Of a DNA stretch of 40,161 nt, positions 1 through 10,721 are shown piece after piece. The position numbers and the translations under genes were made by a program. Every line of letters starts with the position of its first letter. Position 1 is the stretch's first letter. The notes under the pieces were generated by a model. That model was not told where the DNA came from and did not search any database. It saw only the letters and a program-made list of their open reading frames with translations. This DNA comes from Alphaproteobacteria bacterium (lineage in GTDB: Bacteria; Pseudomonadota; Alphaproteobacteria; SMXS01). The DNA lies in contig WGNW01000032.1 in assembly GCA_016124315.1 (NCBI GenBank), positions 1 through 40,161 on the forward strand. Direction: 5' to 3'.

Positions 1-1713
1 ACCCTGCCGGACTTCCCCGCCGAGATCCGCGCCCCGGCCGGGACCCTCGCGGGCGTGTCGGGCTTCCAGATCCAGTTCGGCAGCGTCGAGATCTTCACGC
101 CCGGCGACCAGCCCGACGTGCTGGTGGCGATGAACCCGGCCGCCCTGAAGGTGAACCTGTCCAGCCTGAAGCCAGGCGGCACCGTCGTCGTCGACACCGG
201 CTCGTTCAACGACCGGGCGCTGACCAAGGCGGGCTACGAGGCCAATCCGCTCGAGGACGGCACCGTCGCGCCCTACAAGGTGATCCCGCTCGACATCTCC
301 AAGATGACGCTGGAGTCGGTGAAGGAATTCGGCCTCTCCAACAAGGAGGCCATGCGCTGCAAGAACATGTGGACGCTTGGCCTGATGCTGTGGATGTACG
401 GCCGCCAGCGTCAGTCGGTGGTCGACTGGCTGAAGGGCAAGTTCGCCAAGGCACCGCACCTGGCCGACGCCAACGTCGCCGCCCTCAACGCCGGCCACGC
501 CTTCGGCGAGACCGCCGAGCTGGCGGGCGACATGAGCCAGACCACCATCGGCCGCACCGAGGTGGCGCCGGGCATCTACCGCACCATCACCGGCGCCGAA
601 TCCCTGGCGCTCGGCCTGGTGGCCGGCGGCAAGCTGGCCGGCCTCGACATCATGCTGGGCTCGTACCCGATCACCCCCGCCTCGACCCTGCTGCACCAGC
701 TGGCGCGGCTGAAGGAGCACGGCGTGGTGACCTTCCAGGCGGAGGACGAGATCGCCGCCATCTGCTCGGCGATCGGCGCCAGCTTCGCCGGCTCGCTCGG
801 CGTGACCTCGTCGTCGGGCCCGGGCATCGCGCTGAAGACGGAGGCCATGGGCCTCGCCATCACCACCGAGCTGCCGCTGGTGATCGTCAACTCCCAGCGC
901 GGCGGCCCGTCCACCGGCCTGCCGACCAAGACCGAGCAGTCGGACCTCTACCAGGCGGTCTACGGCCGCAACGGCGACGCGCCGCTGCCGGTGATCGCCT
1001 CGTCGACGCCGGGCGACTGCTTCGAGACCGCCATCGAGGCGGTGCGCATCGCCACCAAGTACATGACGCCGGTGATCCTGCTGACCGACGGCTACCTGGC
1101 GAACGCCGCCGAGCCGTGGCCGATCCCCGACTTCGACAGCCTCGAGCCGTTCCCGGTGACCTTCGAGACCAACCCGGAAGGCTTCAGCCCGTTCAAGCGC
1201 GACCCCGAGACGCTGGCGCGCAACTGGGCGGTGCCGGGGACCAAGGGCACCGAGCACCGCATCGGCGGCATCGAGAAGGACTACAACACCGGCAACATCT
1301 CCTATGCCGCCGACAACCACCAGCTGATGACCGACACCCGCTGGAACAAGGTGCTGGGCATCGCCGACGACATCCCCGAGCAGGAGGTGGCGCAGGGCGG
1401 CAAGACCGGACGCCTGGCGGTGGTCGGCTGGGGCTCGACCTTCGGCCCGATCTACCGGGCGGTCGAGGCGGCCCGCGCCGAAGGCCTGGAAGTGTCGCAG
1501 ATCCACGTGCGCTACATGTGGCCGCTGCCGCGTAACCTGGGCGACCTGCTGCAGGGCTTCGACAAGGTGCTGGTGCCCGAGATGAACAAGGGCCAGTTCG
1601 CCACCGTGCTGCGCGACCAGTACCTGGTCGACGCGGTGCGCCTCAACCAGGTGAACGGCCAGCCCTTCAAGGTAAGCCATCTCACCCAGGTCATCCGCGA
1701 CCTGGCGGCTTAG
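1..1713 (+). CDS. korA: 2-oxoglutarate:ferredoxin oxidoreductase, alpha subunit (fused gamma-alpha type), 5' partial
   Basis: The frame is open to the first base of the window, so the start lies upstream; about 570 residues are visible and full-length family members are slightly over 600. The first ~190 visible residues look like the gamma domain (for example VAMNPAALKVNL and VVVDTGSFNDR). The rest is the pyrimidine-binding alpha domain, with GSYPITPAST near visible residue 220 and GGPSTGLPTKTEQSDL near 301. With KorB it oxidises 2-oxoglutarate to succinyl-CoA and reduces ferredoxin in the cytoplasm. The stop is followed after 9 bases by korB, with an AGGAGA ribosome site straddling the stop. 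Other 2-oxoacids are possible substrates because the family is broad; the KorA assignment rests on overall similarity and the korB neighbour. Confidence 0.93.
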   Translation, partial: TLPDFPAEIRAPAGTLAGVSGFQIQFGSVEIFTPGDQPDVLVAMNPAALKVNLSSLKPGGTVVVDTGSFNDRALTKAGYEANPLEDGTVAPYKVIPLDISKMTLESVKEFGLSNKEAMRCKNMWTLGLMLWMYGRQRQSVVDWLKGKFAKAPHLADANVAALNAGHAFGETAELAGDMSQTTIGRTEVAPGIYRTITGAESLALGLVAGGKLAGLDIMLGSYPITPASTLLHQLARLKEHGVVTFQAEDEIAAICSAIGASFAGSLGVTSSSGPGIALKTEAMGLAITTELPLVIVNSQRGGPSTGLPTKTEQSDLYQAVYGRNGDAPLPVIASSTPGDCFETAIEAVRIATKYMTPVILLTDGYLANAAEPWPIPDFDSLEPFPVTFETNPEGFSPFKRDPETLARNWAVPGTKGTEHRIGGIEKDYNTGNISYAADNHQLMTDTRWNKVLGIADDIPEQEVAQGGKTGRLAVVGWGSTFGPIYRAVEAARAEGLEVSQIHVRYMWPLPRNLGDLLQGFDKVLVPEMNKGQFATVLRDQYLVDAVRLNQVNGQPFKVSHLTQVIRDLAA

Positions 1714-1722
1714 GAGACTCCA

Positions 1723-2745
1723 ATGAACGAAATGGCTCCGCAGAAGCTGACTGCCAAGGATTACGCCACCGACCAGGAAGTGCGCTGGTGCCCGGGTTGC
1801 GGCGACTACGCGATCCTGAAGTCGGTGCAGAAGACGCTCGCCGACCTTGAAGCCGATCCGGCGAACACGGTGTTCGTCTCGGGCATCGGCTGCTCGTCGC
1901 GCTTCCCCTACTACATGGCCACCTACGGCTTCCACACCATCCACGGCCGGGCGCCCGCCTTCGCCACCGGCATCAAGCTGGCGAACCCGAAGCTGGACGT
2001 CTGGCTGGTGACCGGCGACGGCGACGGCCTGTCGATCGGCGGCAACCACCTGCTGCACGTGCTGCGCCGCAACGTCGACCTGCAGATCCTGCTGTTCAAC
2101 AACGAGATCTACGGTCTGACCAAGGGCCAGTACTCGCCCACCTCGCGGCCGGGCACCCGCTCACCGTCGAGCCCGGGCGGCTCCATCGAGCGCAACCTCA
2201 ATCCCTGCAGCTTCGCGCTGGCCGCCGGCGGCCGCTTCGTCGCGCGCACCGTCGACACCGACCAGAAGCACATGCCCGAGATCCTGAAGCGGGCCCACGC
2301 CAACCGCGGTGCGTCCTTCGTCGAGATCTACCAGAACTGCATCGTGTTCAACGACGGCGTGTTCGCCAACTTCACCGACAAGAAGGCCGCACCCGAGCGC
2401 CAGCTGCGGGCCGAGCACGGCGAGAAGCTGCTGTTCGGCGCCGACAAGGAGAAGGGCCTGCGCCTGAGCCCCGACCGGCTGTCGCTGGAGGTGGTGACCA
2501 TCGGCGAGAACGGCGTCACCCTGGACGACATCCTGGTGCACGACGAGACCGACCCGGTGCTGGCCCAGCTGCTGGTCACGCTGGACGGCCCGGACGCCCC
2601 GGTGATCGTCGGCGTGATCTTCTGCGACCCTGCGGAAACCTACGACGCGGGCGTCGCCGGCCAGGTGGAGAAGGCGCGGGCCGCCAAGCCGAACGCCGAC
2701 ATGAAGGAACTGCTGTTCGCCGGCAGCACCTGGACCGTCGACTGA
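1723..2745 (+). CDS. korB: 2-oxoglutarate:ferredoxin oxidoreductase, beta subunit
   Basis: This 340-residue protein is the thiamine-diphosphate subunit that pairs with KorA. The N-terminal RWCPGCGDYAIL (Cys23 and Cys26) and the later GIGCSSRFPYY supply cysteines typical of the single [4Fe-4S] cluster. GDGDGLSIGGNH (about 98-109) is the TPP/Mg2+ motif, followed by NNEIYGLTKGQYSPTS. The start is ATG with AGGAGA seven bases upstream. The gene is co-transcribed with korA and closed by a hairpin terminator about 25 bases after the stop. No ferredoxin gene is adjacent, so the electron partner is encoded elsewhere. Confidence 0.95.
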   Translation: MNEMAPQKLTAKDYATDQEVRWCPGCGDYAILKSVQKTLADLEADPANTVFVSGIGCSSRFPYYMATYGFHTIHGRAPAFATGIKLANPKLDVWLVTGDGDGLSIGGNHLLHVLRRNVDLQILLFNNEIYGLTKGQYSPTSRPGTRSPSSPGGSIERNLNPCSFALAAGGRFVARTVDTDQKHMPEILKRAHANRGASFVEIYQNCIVFNDGVFANFTDKKAAPERQLRAEHGEKLLFGADKEKGLRLSPDRLSLEVVTIGENGVTLDDILVHDETDPVLAQLLVTLDGPDAPVIVGVIFCDPAETYDAGVAGQVEKARAAKPNADMKELLFAGSTWTVD

Positions 2746-2770
2746 CGATCTTGGCCGGACCGGCATACCG

Positions 2771-2798
2771 AAAGGGCGCCTGCGGGCGCCCTTTTCAT
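2771..2798 (+). terminator. Rho-independent terminator of korAB
   Basis: A perfect 10-bp stem (AAAGGGCGCC, 2771-2780, with its complement at 2785-2794) encloses a TGCG loop and is followed by TTTTCATT. It lies 25 bases after the korB stop. The stem also faces the 3' end of the convergent PhyH gene, and the A-run on its left side gives partial two-way function. Confidence 0.85.
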
Positions 2799-2838
2799 TG
2801 TCGGCCGGGGAACGCCTTGCGAACGTCCCGCCTCGGCG

Positions 2839-3744
2839 TCAGGGTCTGGGGCGAAGCCGCGGGAAGCGCGGATCGCGCACCTTCTCGCCTGGCTTGATCC
2901 GCAGGGCGAGGCCGGGATAGTGGGGAGCGGGCACCTGCCGCTCGCGCTCGAAACGCCCGTCCAGCACCACGTCGTCGCCGTAGAAGCGGATCGTGATGGT
3001 GCGCCGCAGTCCGCCCGGGCCCGTGGCGCCGCCGCCGTGCAGCACGCCGGGATGGATGATGACCGCGTCGCCCGGAGTGATGTCCCATGCGACGATGTCC
3101 CACTTGTCCCGCTCGGCCTCGATGTTGGGAATGCGCGGCAGGGTCGGGAATGCCGGCTCCGTGGGATCGTCCGGATTGAAGGTGGTGCCGCCATACTGGG
3201 TCCCGCGATGCGACCCCGGCACGAACTCCAGGCAGTATTCGCGGGGAACCGGATCCAGCGTGATCCACATGGAACCGAGCTGGCTGCCCTCCAGAATCCA
3301 GTAGGGAAGGTCCTGGTGCCAGAAGGTCGGCATGTTGTCGCCACCCTGCTTGACGAAGATCTGGTCGTGGAACAGCCAGAGTTCCTCGGTATCGAGGAGA
3401 TACTGCATGATGTCGGCGACGGGCGAGTGCTCCAGCAGGTACTGGTACTCCGGATTGACGTGATAGTTGTCGTAATCCATGAGGTACTCGCCGCCGCTGC
3501 CCTCGTGCATCTGGACGCTGTTGTAGCCGGGATTCGCGACGTTGCGCCGCATCCCCTGCTCGATCAGCGCCAGCCATTCCGGATGGATGAGCTGCGGGAT
3601 GTAGACGACGCCGTCCCGCCTGTACTGCTCCTGCATCTCGGGCGTGACCCGGCTTCGCCAGTCAGTGTCCTGCGTCGAGCCGAGCAGGTCGCGGATCGAG
3701 CTGCCGTCCGCCCTGGAAAACCAACTGATCCTGGATTTCTTCAT
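2839..3744 (-). CDS. Phytanoyl-CoA dioxygenase (PhyH) family Fe(II)/2-oxoglutarate oxygenase
   Basis: The 301-residue protein has the non-haem iron facial triad: WHQD gives His143 and Asp145, and HPGVLHGGG gives His236. Arg248 in GLRRTITIRFYG is placed to hold 2-oxoglutarate. Family members hydroxylate lipids, amino acids or small secondary metabolites; the substrate cannot be read from the sequence. I start at the ATG at 3744 because AAGGGG lies seven bases upstream; an in-frame start ten codons earlier lacks such a site. It stands alone, convergent with korB. An 11-bp inverted repeat lies just upstream. Confidence 0.88.
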   Translation of the reverse strand: MKKSRISWFSRADGSSIRDLLGSTQDTDWRSRVTPEMQEQYRRDGVVYIPQLIHPEWLALIEQGMRRNVANPGYNSVQMHEGSGGEYLMDYDNYHVNPEYQYLLEHSPVADIMQYLLDTEELWLFHDQIFVKQGGDNMPTFWHQDLPYWILEGSQLGSMWITLDPVPREYCLEFVPGSHRGTQYGGTTFNPDDPTEPAFPTLPRIPNIEAERDKWDIVAWDITPGDAVIIHPGVLHGGGATGPGGLRRTITIRFYGDDVVLDGRFERERQVPAPHYPGLALRIKPGEKVRDPRFPRLRPRP

Positions 3745-3759
3745 GTCGATCCCCTTACC

Positions 3760-3837
3760 GCCCCGTTCCGTCAACGGAGCAGGAGCATAAACCTTGTCGA
3801 CGGGAATTTAACCACTCCGGCGGCTGCGGAACGGGGC
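3760..3837. repeat. 11-bp inverted repeat upstream of the PhyH gene
   Basis: GCCCCGTTCCG at 3760-3770 has an exact inverted copy, CGGAACGGGGC, at 3827-3837, with 56 bases between. It fills the gap between the PhyH start and the end of the upstream lipoprotein gene. It could form a long-range hairpin in the leader or be a paired protein site. No T-run follows, so it is not a standard terminator. Confidence 0.5.
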
Positions 3838-3838
3838 C

Positions 3839-4462
3839 TCAGCGGTCGGTGCGCGTCTTGTACTTTTCCGGCTCCCAGCCGGACTCCCAGATCTTGGCGG
3901 TGGTGACGTCGGCCGGTTCGCCGTTGGCGCCGAACCAGGAGTCGATCACCCACTGGGTGCCGGTCGCCGTCTCGATCACCGTGGCGGTGTTGTGGAACCA
4001 GCGGTCGATGACGTGCCCGCGGATGATGGGCTCGCCCACCGTGTGCCATTTGAACAGGCCGTCGCGCTGCATGAAGGTGAGATAGAGCGCGGTGTTGTGC
4101 GCCTCGTCGATGCAGTCGAGCTGCCCCTTGGTGCTGGCGAACAGGATGGTGGCGCCGGGCTTGTCGATGTCGGTGCCGGTCTTGGGGCCGATGATCCGCT
4201 CGATCAGCCCGACGGCCAGGGCCATCCGCTGCCGTTCCTCGGCGGCGTCGCGGGGCGGCGGCTCGAAGACGGCGCGCACCCGGTCCCACTCCGCGTCGGT
4301 CAGCGTCATGTCCCAGCGGGTGTGGCAGCCGTACTCGCCGCAGAACACGAAGTTCTGCCGGGTCGCGGTGGTTACGTGCTGGTCGAACAGCATCCTGGAC
4401 GGGGAATCGCCGGCACAGCCCGCCAGGGCGATCGCGGCCGCGGCGAACATCCAGCTCTTCAC
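3839..4462 (-). CDS. Lipoprotein with putative transglutaminase-like Cys-His-Asp triad
   Basis: The 207-residue product begins with a signal peptide ending in the lipobox LAGC (Cys16), so it is probably membrane-anchored outside the cytoplasm. I chose the GTG at 4462 because GGAGGAA sits just upstream and the lipoprotein signal starts there; longer in-frame starts give an arginine-rich, unnatural N-terminus. Three elements occur in the order expected of a transglutaminase/papain-like fold: Cys117 in QLDCIDEAHN, His157 in RWFHNTATV and Asp174 in WVIDSWFG. A second cysteine pair is in FCGEYGC (41 and 46). The catalytic reading is inference; the family name is not recognised. Confidence 0.8.
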   Translation of the reverse strand: MKSWMFAAAAIALAGCAGDSPSRMLFDQHVTTATRQNFVFCGEYGCHTRWDMTLTDAEWDRVRAVFEPPPRDAAEERQRMALAVGLIERIIGPKTGTDIDKPGATILFASTKGQLDCIDEAHNTALYLTFMQRDGLFKWHTVGEPIIRGHVIDRWFHNTATVIETATGTQWVIDSWFGANGEPADVTTAKIWESGWEPEKYKTRTDR

Positions 4463-4572
4463 GCTTCCTCCACGGCCCGTCCCTCCTGCCGCCAGCATAG
4501 GCAAGCGCGCGCCGGCCTGTCGAGGTTGCATCGCCCTTCTCGGCTGCGGGCGAATGGGATAGACCGTCGGGC

Positions 4573-6396
<1,824 letters not shown>

Positions 6397-6411
6397 TCCC
6401 GCGCCCGTGGA

Positions 6412-7221
6412 TCAGGTGGGCACCTCGGCTTGCGCCGCGGACCGCAGCGCCGCGGCATGGATCTCGAAATCGCGCGCGTAATAGCTGTCGATGAACCGCC
6501 GGATGTCGTCGTTCCCCAGCGACGATCCGGCATACAACTCCCCGACATGCCGGAACAGCCCCCGCTGCCGCATCATGCTGTGGAGCCGGTTCTTCGCGCG
6601 GGAAGGAAGGAGGGCGCGGTAGACCGGCCGCATCAGGCGTACGGCACCGCGCATCAGGGAGTTCGCCGGCACCGCGCTGAGATTTTCCCGCACCGCCATG
6701 TCTAGGATGAGGCCCGTCGCCTGTTGCACGCAGCGCTGGAGGAGGTCGCGCCGGTCGAGCGGGACGATGGTCTTAACCAACCGGCGCCCGCGCAGCTCCA
6801 CGTACCAGGACTGCGGCGTGTAGTGGGAGTAGCCGGCCGGCAAGACGCTGCGGTCGCGGTCGAGAACCTCTATCGCCGCCTCCGCCTCTCGCCGCACCAT
6901 TTCGCCCGTCACCAGCGCCATGGGCACGCCTTGCCGTGCGACCAGCCGGTGCATCACCGACGACAGGAAGCGCTGATGGGGATCGCGCACCAAGGCCAGC
7001 GAGGCGTAGCGGACGACCTTGTCGAACTCCCGGGGATAAAGCGCCTCGAGCGCATGCAGCGGCACATGCCCCAGGTTCACCGTGCCCAGCTCGGTCTCGA
7101 TCTCGCCCATTTGGAAGCGGCCCGCATAGCTGTCGATGGCGCCGAGCTGCACGCGGACGGAGGTTCCGCCGCACTTGGGAATGTGGATGAACGCGAACTG
7201 GTGCTCGTCGCTGAGGATCAC
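6412..7221 (-). CDS. Sulfotransferase family protein
   Basis: FIHIPKCGGTSVR at residues 11-23 is the 5'-phosphosulfate loop, and LVRDPHQRFLSS around 77-88 is the 3'-phosphate motif of PAPS-dependent sulfotransferases. The 269-residue length fits the family, which transfers sulfate to carbohydrate or polysaccharide hydroxyls. The acceptor is unknown, and no glycosyltransferase or capsule genes lie nearby, so it appears solitary. The start used is a GTG and has no clear ribosome site, so it may be off by some codons. It is convergent with pabB, 15 bases apart. Confidence 0.85.
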   Translation of the reverse strand: MILSDEHQFAFIHIPKCGGTSVRVQLGAIDSYAGRFQMGEIETELGTVNLGHVPLHALEALYPREFDKVVRYASLALVRDPHQRFLSSVMHRLVARQGVPMALVTGEMVRREAEAAIEVLDRDRSVLPAGYSHYTPQSWYVELRGRRLVKTIVPLDRRDLLQRCVQQATGLILDMAVRENLSAVPANSLMRGAVRLMRPVYRALLPSRAKNRLHSMMRQRGLFRHVGELYAGSSLGNDDIRRFIDSYYARDFEIHAAALRSAAQAEVPT

Positions 7222-7307
7222 TGGGTCGACCGCCGGTCACGAAGCCGGCGGAAATGCTATCCCATCCCGCGCAGGGGCGCAGCAGCGCGGGATGGCCGAT
7301 GGCCGGA

Positions 7308-8447
7308 CTACAGGGTGCGGCTGATCAGTTCCTTCATGATCTCGGACGTGCCGCCATAGATGCGCTGCACCCGGGAATCCGTGTAGAGGCGGGCGATGGG
7401 GTATTCGTTCATGAAGCCGTAGCCGCCGTGCAGTTGCACGCCCTCGTCGACCACCCGGCCCAGCATCTCGGTGATCCACAGCTTGGCCATGGCCGCGTCG
7501 GGCGCGGTCAGCTCGCCGCGCATGTGGTGGGCGATGCACTTGTCGGCGAACGCCCAGCCGACTTCGAGCTGGGCCTTGAGCTCGGCCAGCTTGAAGCGGG
7601 TGTTCTGGAAGTCGAACACGGTCTTGCCGAACGCCTTGCGCTCCTTGACGTAGGCCACGGTGAGGTCGAAGGCGTACTGCGCCGTGGCCTGGGCGTTGAG
7701 CGCGATGCCGAGCCGCTCCTGCGGCAGCTCGTTCATCAGCTGGGCGAACCCCTTGCCTTCCTCCTGGCCCAGCAGGTTGGCGGTGGGCACCCGCACCTCG
7801 TTGAAGAACAGCTCCGAGGTGTCGGCGGCGTGCATGCCCATCTTGTCCAGCCTGCGCCCGCGCTCGAAACCGTCGCGGTCGGCCTCCACCAGGATCAGGC
7901 TGGTGCCCTTGGCGCCCCGGGTCGGATCGGTCTTGGCGACGACGATCACAAGGTCGGCATTCTGGCCGTTGGAGATGAAGGTCTTCTGGCCGTTCACCAC
8001 GTAGTGGTTGCCGTCCAGCCTCGCCGTGGTCTTGACGCCCTGCAGGTCGCTGCCGGTGCCCGGCTCGGTCATGGCCACGGCGGCGATCACCTCGCCGGTC
8101 ACCATCCTGGGCAGCCATTCCCGCTTCTGGTCCTCGCTGCCGTATTTCAGCAGGTAGCCGGCGCAGATGTCGCTGTGCACGGTGAAGCCCGGACCCGACG
8201 CGCCGGCGAACCCCAGTTCCTCGTCGACCACCGCCAGGTAGCGATAGTCGCCGCCGGCGCCGCCATACTCTTCCGGCACCTGCGGGCACAGCAGGCCCTG
8301 CTCGCCCGCCTTCAGCCAGAACTCCCGCGGCACGCAGCCTGCCTTCTCCCAGTCGGCGTGACGGGGCGCCATCTCCTTCTCGAAGAACCTGCGGACGGCA
8401 TCACGGAACATCTCGTGCTCCGGCTCATAGATGGTGCGGCTCAGCAT
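7308..8447 (-). CDS. Acyl-CoA dehydrogenase, long-chain (LCAD-like) type
   Basis: The 379-residue flavoprotein has the family hallmarks AMTEPGTGSDL and YVVNGQKTFISNG, and a C-terminal QLHGGYGFMNEYPIAR. The usual C-terminal catalytic glutamate position reads IYGGTSEIM (glycine where short- and medium-chain enzymes have Glu). This matches LCAD and isovaleryl-CoA dehydrogenases, whose base lies on an earlier helix; here Glu244 in LPQERLGIA fits. It oxidises an acyl-CoA to the trans-2-enoyl-CoA, passing electrons to ETF. It follows the TlpA-like gene by 45 bases on the same strand and may share its transcript. Confidence 0.94.
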   Translation of the reverse strand: MLSRTIYEPEHEMFRDAVRRFFEKEMAPRHADWEKAGCVPREFWLKAGEQGLLCPQVPEEYGGAGGDYRYLAVVDEELGFAGASGPGFTVHSDICAGYLLKYGSEDQKREWLPRMVTGEVIAAVAMTEPGTGSDLQGVKTTARLDGNHYVVNGQKTFISNGQNADLVIVVAKTDPTRGAKGTSLILVEADRDGFERGRRLDKMGMHAADTSELFFNEVRVPTANLLGQEEGKGFAQLMNELPQERLGIALNAQATAQYAFDLTVAYVKERKAFGKTVFDFQNTRFKLAELKAQLEVGWAFADKCIAHHMRGELTAPDAAMAKLWITEMLGRVVDEGVQLHGGYGFMNEYPIARLYTDSRVQRIYGGTSEIMKELISRTL

Positions 8448-8492
8448 GGCATTCCTTTCCGATGGCGCCGGGCAGCCGGCAGAAGAGGCACT

Positions 8493-9077
8493 CTACTTGC
8501 CCATGGCCTGGCGGACGAGCGCGACGGCATCCGGGCTGTCCCATTTGGCGTCGCCCGTGATCCGCCCCAGCTCGCGGCCCTGGGCGTCGATCAGGACGGA
8601 GGTGGGCAGGCCGGTCACGCCCATGGCCAGGCCGACGGCATTCTTCGGGTCGTAGTAGGGCGAGAGCGCCTTGATGCCGGCATTCTCGAAATAGGGGTCC
8701 ACGGCCCTCTTGCCGGCCCGGTCGCTCGACAGCGCGACCACCTGGAAGTCGGCGCCGCCCAGCCGGGCCTGCAGCGCGTCGAGCGAGGGCATCTCCACCT
8801 TGCACGGCCCGCACCAGGTGGCCCAGAGGTTGAGCAGCACCGTCTTGCCCTTGAAGTCCTCGAGGCTGACGGTCTTGCCCTGGGCATTCTGGAACTCGGC
8901 GAACGGCGCCTTCTCCGGCTTGGCCGCCGGAACGAACGCCGATACCGCGCCCCTGGGCGTCAGCGCCGGCACGCCGCCCGCGGCCGGTCCCGTTTCCGGG
9001 TTGCCTGCGTCGCTGCAGCCGACATATAAGGCGGCGCTTAGGACGATGCTCAGGCGCAGCAGGCGCTTCAGTCTCAT
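8493..9077 (-). CDS. TlpA-like thiol:disulfide thioredoxin, lipoprotein
   Basis: The 194-residue protein begins [10 protein letters not shown] and has a lipobox-like YVGC (Cys21), so it is likely anchored in the inner membrane facing the periplasm. [10 protein letters not shown] holds the redox pair at 88-92, and GLPTSVLID supplies the cis-proline loop. TlpA/ResA-type proteins reduce periplasmic disulfides, often for cytochrome c or copper-protein assembly; no such partner genes are adjacent. The start at 9077 has GGAG upstream. Only 34 bases separate it from the divergent argH, an arrangement I know from other alphaproteobacteria. Confidence 0.92.
   Translation of the reverse strand: MRLKRLLRLSIVLSAALYVGCSDAGNPETGPAAGGVPALTPRGAVSAFVPAAKPEKAPFAEFQNAQGKTVSLEDFKGKTVLLNLWATWCGPCKVEMPSLDALQARLGGADFQVVALSSDRAGKRAVDPYFENAGIKALSPYYDPKNAVGLAMGVTGLPTSVLIDAQGRELGRITGDAKWDSPDAVALVRQAMGK
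9001..9030 (+). promoter_or_regulatory. Candidate sigma-70 promoter of argH inside tlpA coding sequence
   Basis: TTGCCT (9001-9006) and TATAAG (9025-9030) are spaced by 18 bases in an unusually AT-rich spot. The 34-base gap between the two divergent starts is too short for full promoters, so argH's must overlap the tlpA signal-peptide codons. Predicted transcription start is near 9037, giving a leader of about 75 bases. Confidence 0.4.
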
Positions 9078-9111
9078 GATGGGCTCCGGAACAGGGGCGA
9101 CGGCGGACAAA

Positions 9112-10506
9112 ATGGCAGACGGGAACGGGTCCAACAAGCTCTGGGGCGGCCGCTTCGCCGGCGGCCCGGCGGCGATCATGGAGCGCATCAACGCCTCCAT
9201 CGACTTCGACCGCCGGCTCTACGCCCAGGACATCGCCGCTTCCAAGGCCCATTGCGCCATGCTCGTCGCCACCGGGATCATCGCCGCCGCGGACGGCGAG
9301 GCGATCGACCGGGGCCTCGACCAGGTGAAGGCCGAGATCGAGGCCGGCGACTTCGCCATCGACCCGGCGCTCGAGGACATCCACATGCACGTCGAGGCGC
9401 GGCTCGCCCAGATCGTCGGCGACGCGGCCGGCCGGCTGCACACAGCCCGTTCGCGCAACGACCAGGTGGCCACCGACTTCCGGCTCTGGGTGCGCGACAC
9501 CATCGACGACCTGGACGCGGCCCTCGCCGACCTGCAGCACGCGCTGCTGGAGCGGGCCGAGGAGCACGCGGCCACGCTGATGCCCGGCTTCACCCACCTC
9601 CAGGTCGCCCAGCCGGTGACCTTCGGGCACCATCTGCTGGCCTATGTGGAGATGACCGCCCGCGACCGCGGCCGGCTGGCCGACGCCCGCCGCCGCCTGA
9701 ACGAATGCCCGCTGGGCTCGGCGGCGCTGGCCGGCACCTCGTTCCCCATCGACCGGCGGATGACGGCGGCCGCCCTCGGCTTCGACCGGCCGACCGCCAA
9801 TTCCCTCGACGCGGTGTCCGACCGGGACTTCGCGCTGGAGTTCCTGTCCGCCGCCTCGCTCTGCGCCGTCCACCTGTCGCGGCTGGCCGAAGAGCTGGTG
9901 GTGTGGTCGAGCGCCCAGTTCCGCTTCGTCGCGCTGAGCGATTCCTTCTCCACCGGCTCGTCGATCATGCCGCAGAAGCGCAACCCGGACGCCGCCGAGC
10001 TGATCCGCGCCAAGACCGGCCGCATCGTCGGCGCGCTCAACGCGCTGCTGATGGTGATGAAGGGCCTGCCGCTGGCCTATTCCAAGGACATGCAGGAAGA
10101 CAAGGAGCCGACCTTCGACGCCGCCGACGCCGTCGCGCTGTGCGTGGCGGCCATGGCCGGCATGGTGCGCGACCTGACGGTGAACGACGCGGCCATGGCG
10201 GCCGCCGCCGGCACCGGCTTCGCCACCGCCACCGACCTGGCCGACTGGCTGGTGCAGAACCTGAACATGCCGTTCCGCCGCGCCCATCACGTCACCGGCA
10301 GCCTGGTGAAGCTGGCCGAGCAGCGGGGCTGCGACCTGGCCGACCTCAGCCTCGCCGACATGCGGTCGGTGGAGGGCGGCATCACCGAGGCGGTGTTCGA
10401 CGTGCTCACCGTCGAGCGCTCCGTTGCCAGCCGCCGGTCCTATGGCGGCACCTCGCCGGAGCGGGTGCGCGAAACCGTCGCCGCCTGGAAGGAGCGCCTG
10501 GCATGA
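9112..10506 (+). CDS. argH: Argininosuccinate lyase
   Basis: The 464-residue enzyme cleaves argininosuccinate to arginine and fumarate, the last step of arginine synthesis. The fumarase/aspartase-superfamily signature [12 protein letters not shown] lies near 283-294, on the loop that carries the catalytic serine. HTARSRNDQ near 110 is the conserved substrate-binding segment. The start [15 protein letters not shown] matches the family N-terminus; an in-frame ATG at 9076 would add 12 residues. The stop overlaps the next gene by ATGA, so argH, lptM and lysA are translationally coupled. Confidence 0.97.
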   Translation: MADGNGSNKLWGGRFAGGPAAIMERINASIDFDRRLYAQDIAASKAHCAMLVATGIIAAADGEAIDRGLDQVKAEIEAGDFAIDPALEDIHMHVEARLAQIVGDAAGRLHTARSRNDQVATDFRLWVRDTIDDLDAALADLQHALLERAEEHAATLMPGFTHLQVAQPVTFGHHLLAYVEMTARDRGRLADARRRLNECPLGSAALAGTSFPIDRRMTAAALGFDRPTANSLDAVSDRDFALEFLSAASLCAVHLSRLAEELVVWSSAQFRFVALSDSFSTGSSIMPQKRNPDAAELIRAKTGRIVGALNALLMVMKGLPLAYSKDMQEDKEPTFDAADAVALCVAAMAGMVRDLTVNDAAMAAAAGTGFATATDLADWLVQNLNMPFRRAHHVTGSLVKLAEQRGCDLADLSLADMRSVEGGITEAVFDVLTVERSVASRRSYGGTSPERVRETVAAWKERLA

Positions 10507-10721
10507 ACATGATCCGGATCGCCGCCGTCGCCCTGCTGTGCCTCGCCGCCGCGGGATGCGGCCGCAAGGGTCCGCTGGAGGCCCCCAAGTCGGAAGCGCC
10601 GCCGCCGCGGACCGAAGCCCGTCCCGCCGACACGGAGATTTCGCCTCAATCGCCCGACGCCAACCCGAACGACCAGGCGCAGCCGCCCGTGCCGACGCCC
10701 GACGCGCCGCCGGGCCCCTGA
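10503..10721 (+). CDS. lptM: LptM (YifL)-type small lipoprotein
   Basis: A 72-residue product starts at the ATG overlapping the argH stop. It has a short signal, the lipobox AAGC, and directly after the cysteine the family hallmark [10 protein letters not shown]. The rest is proline-rich and probably disordered. In Escherichia coli LptM assists oxidative maturation of the LPS translocon LptD. The argH-lptM-lysA order is widely conserved in Proteobacteria and supports the call. Its stop (TGATG) overlaps the lysA start. Confidence 0.88.
   Translation: MNMIRIAAVALLCLAAAGCGRKGPLEAPKSEAPPPRTEARPADTEISPQSPDANPNDQAQPPVPTPDAPPGP

Noticed and set aside
2993-3304. Plus-strand ORF within the PhyH gene
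   Set aside because: Antisense to a protein with full iron-binding motifs.
8425-10290. A 621-codon open frame antisense to argH and the tlpA-like gene
   Set aside because: It is low-complexity (Gly/Arg/His/Val-rich) and a by-product of the GC-rich third positions of argH; no domain is recognisable and argH is certain.
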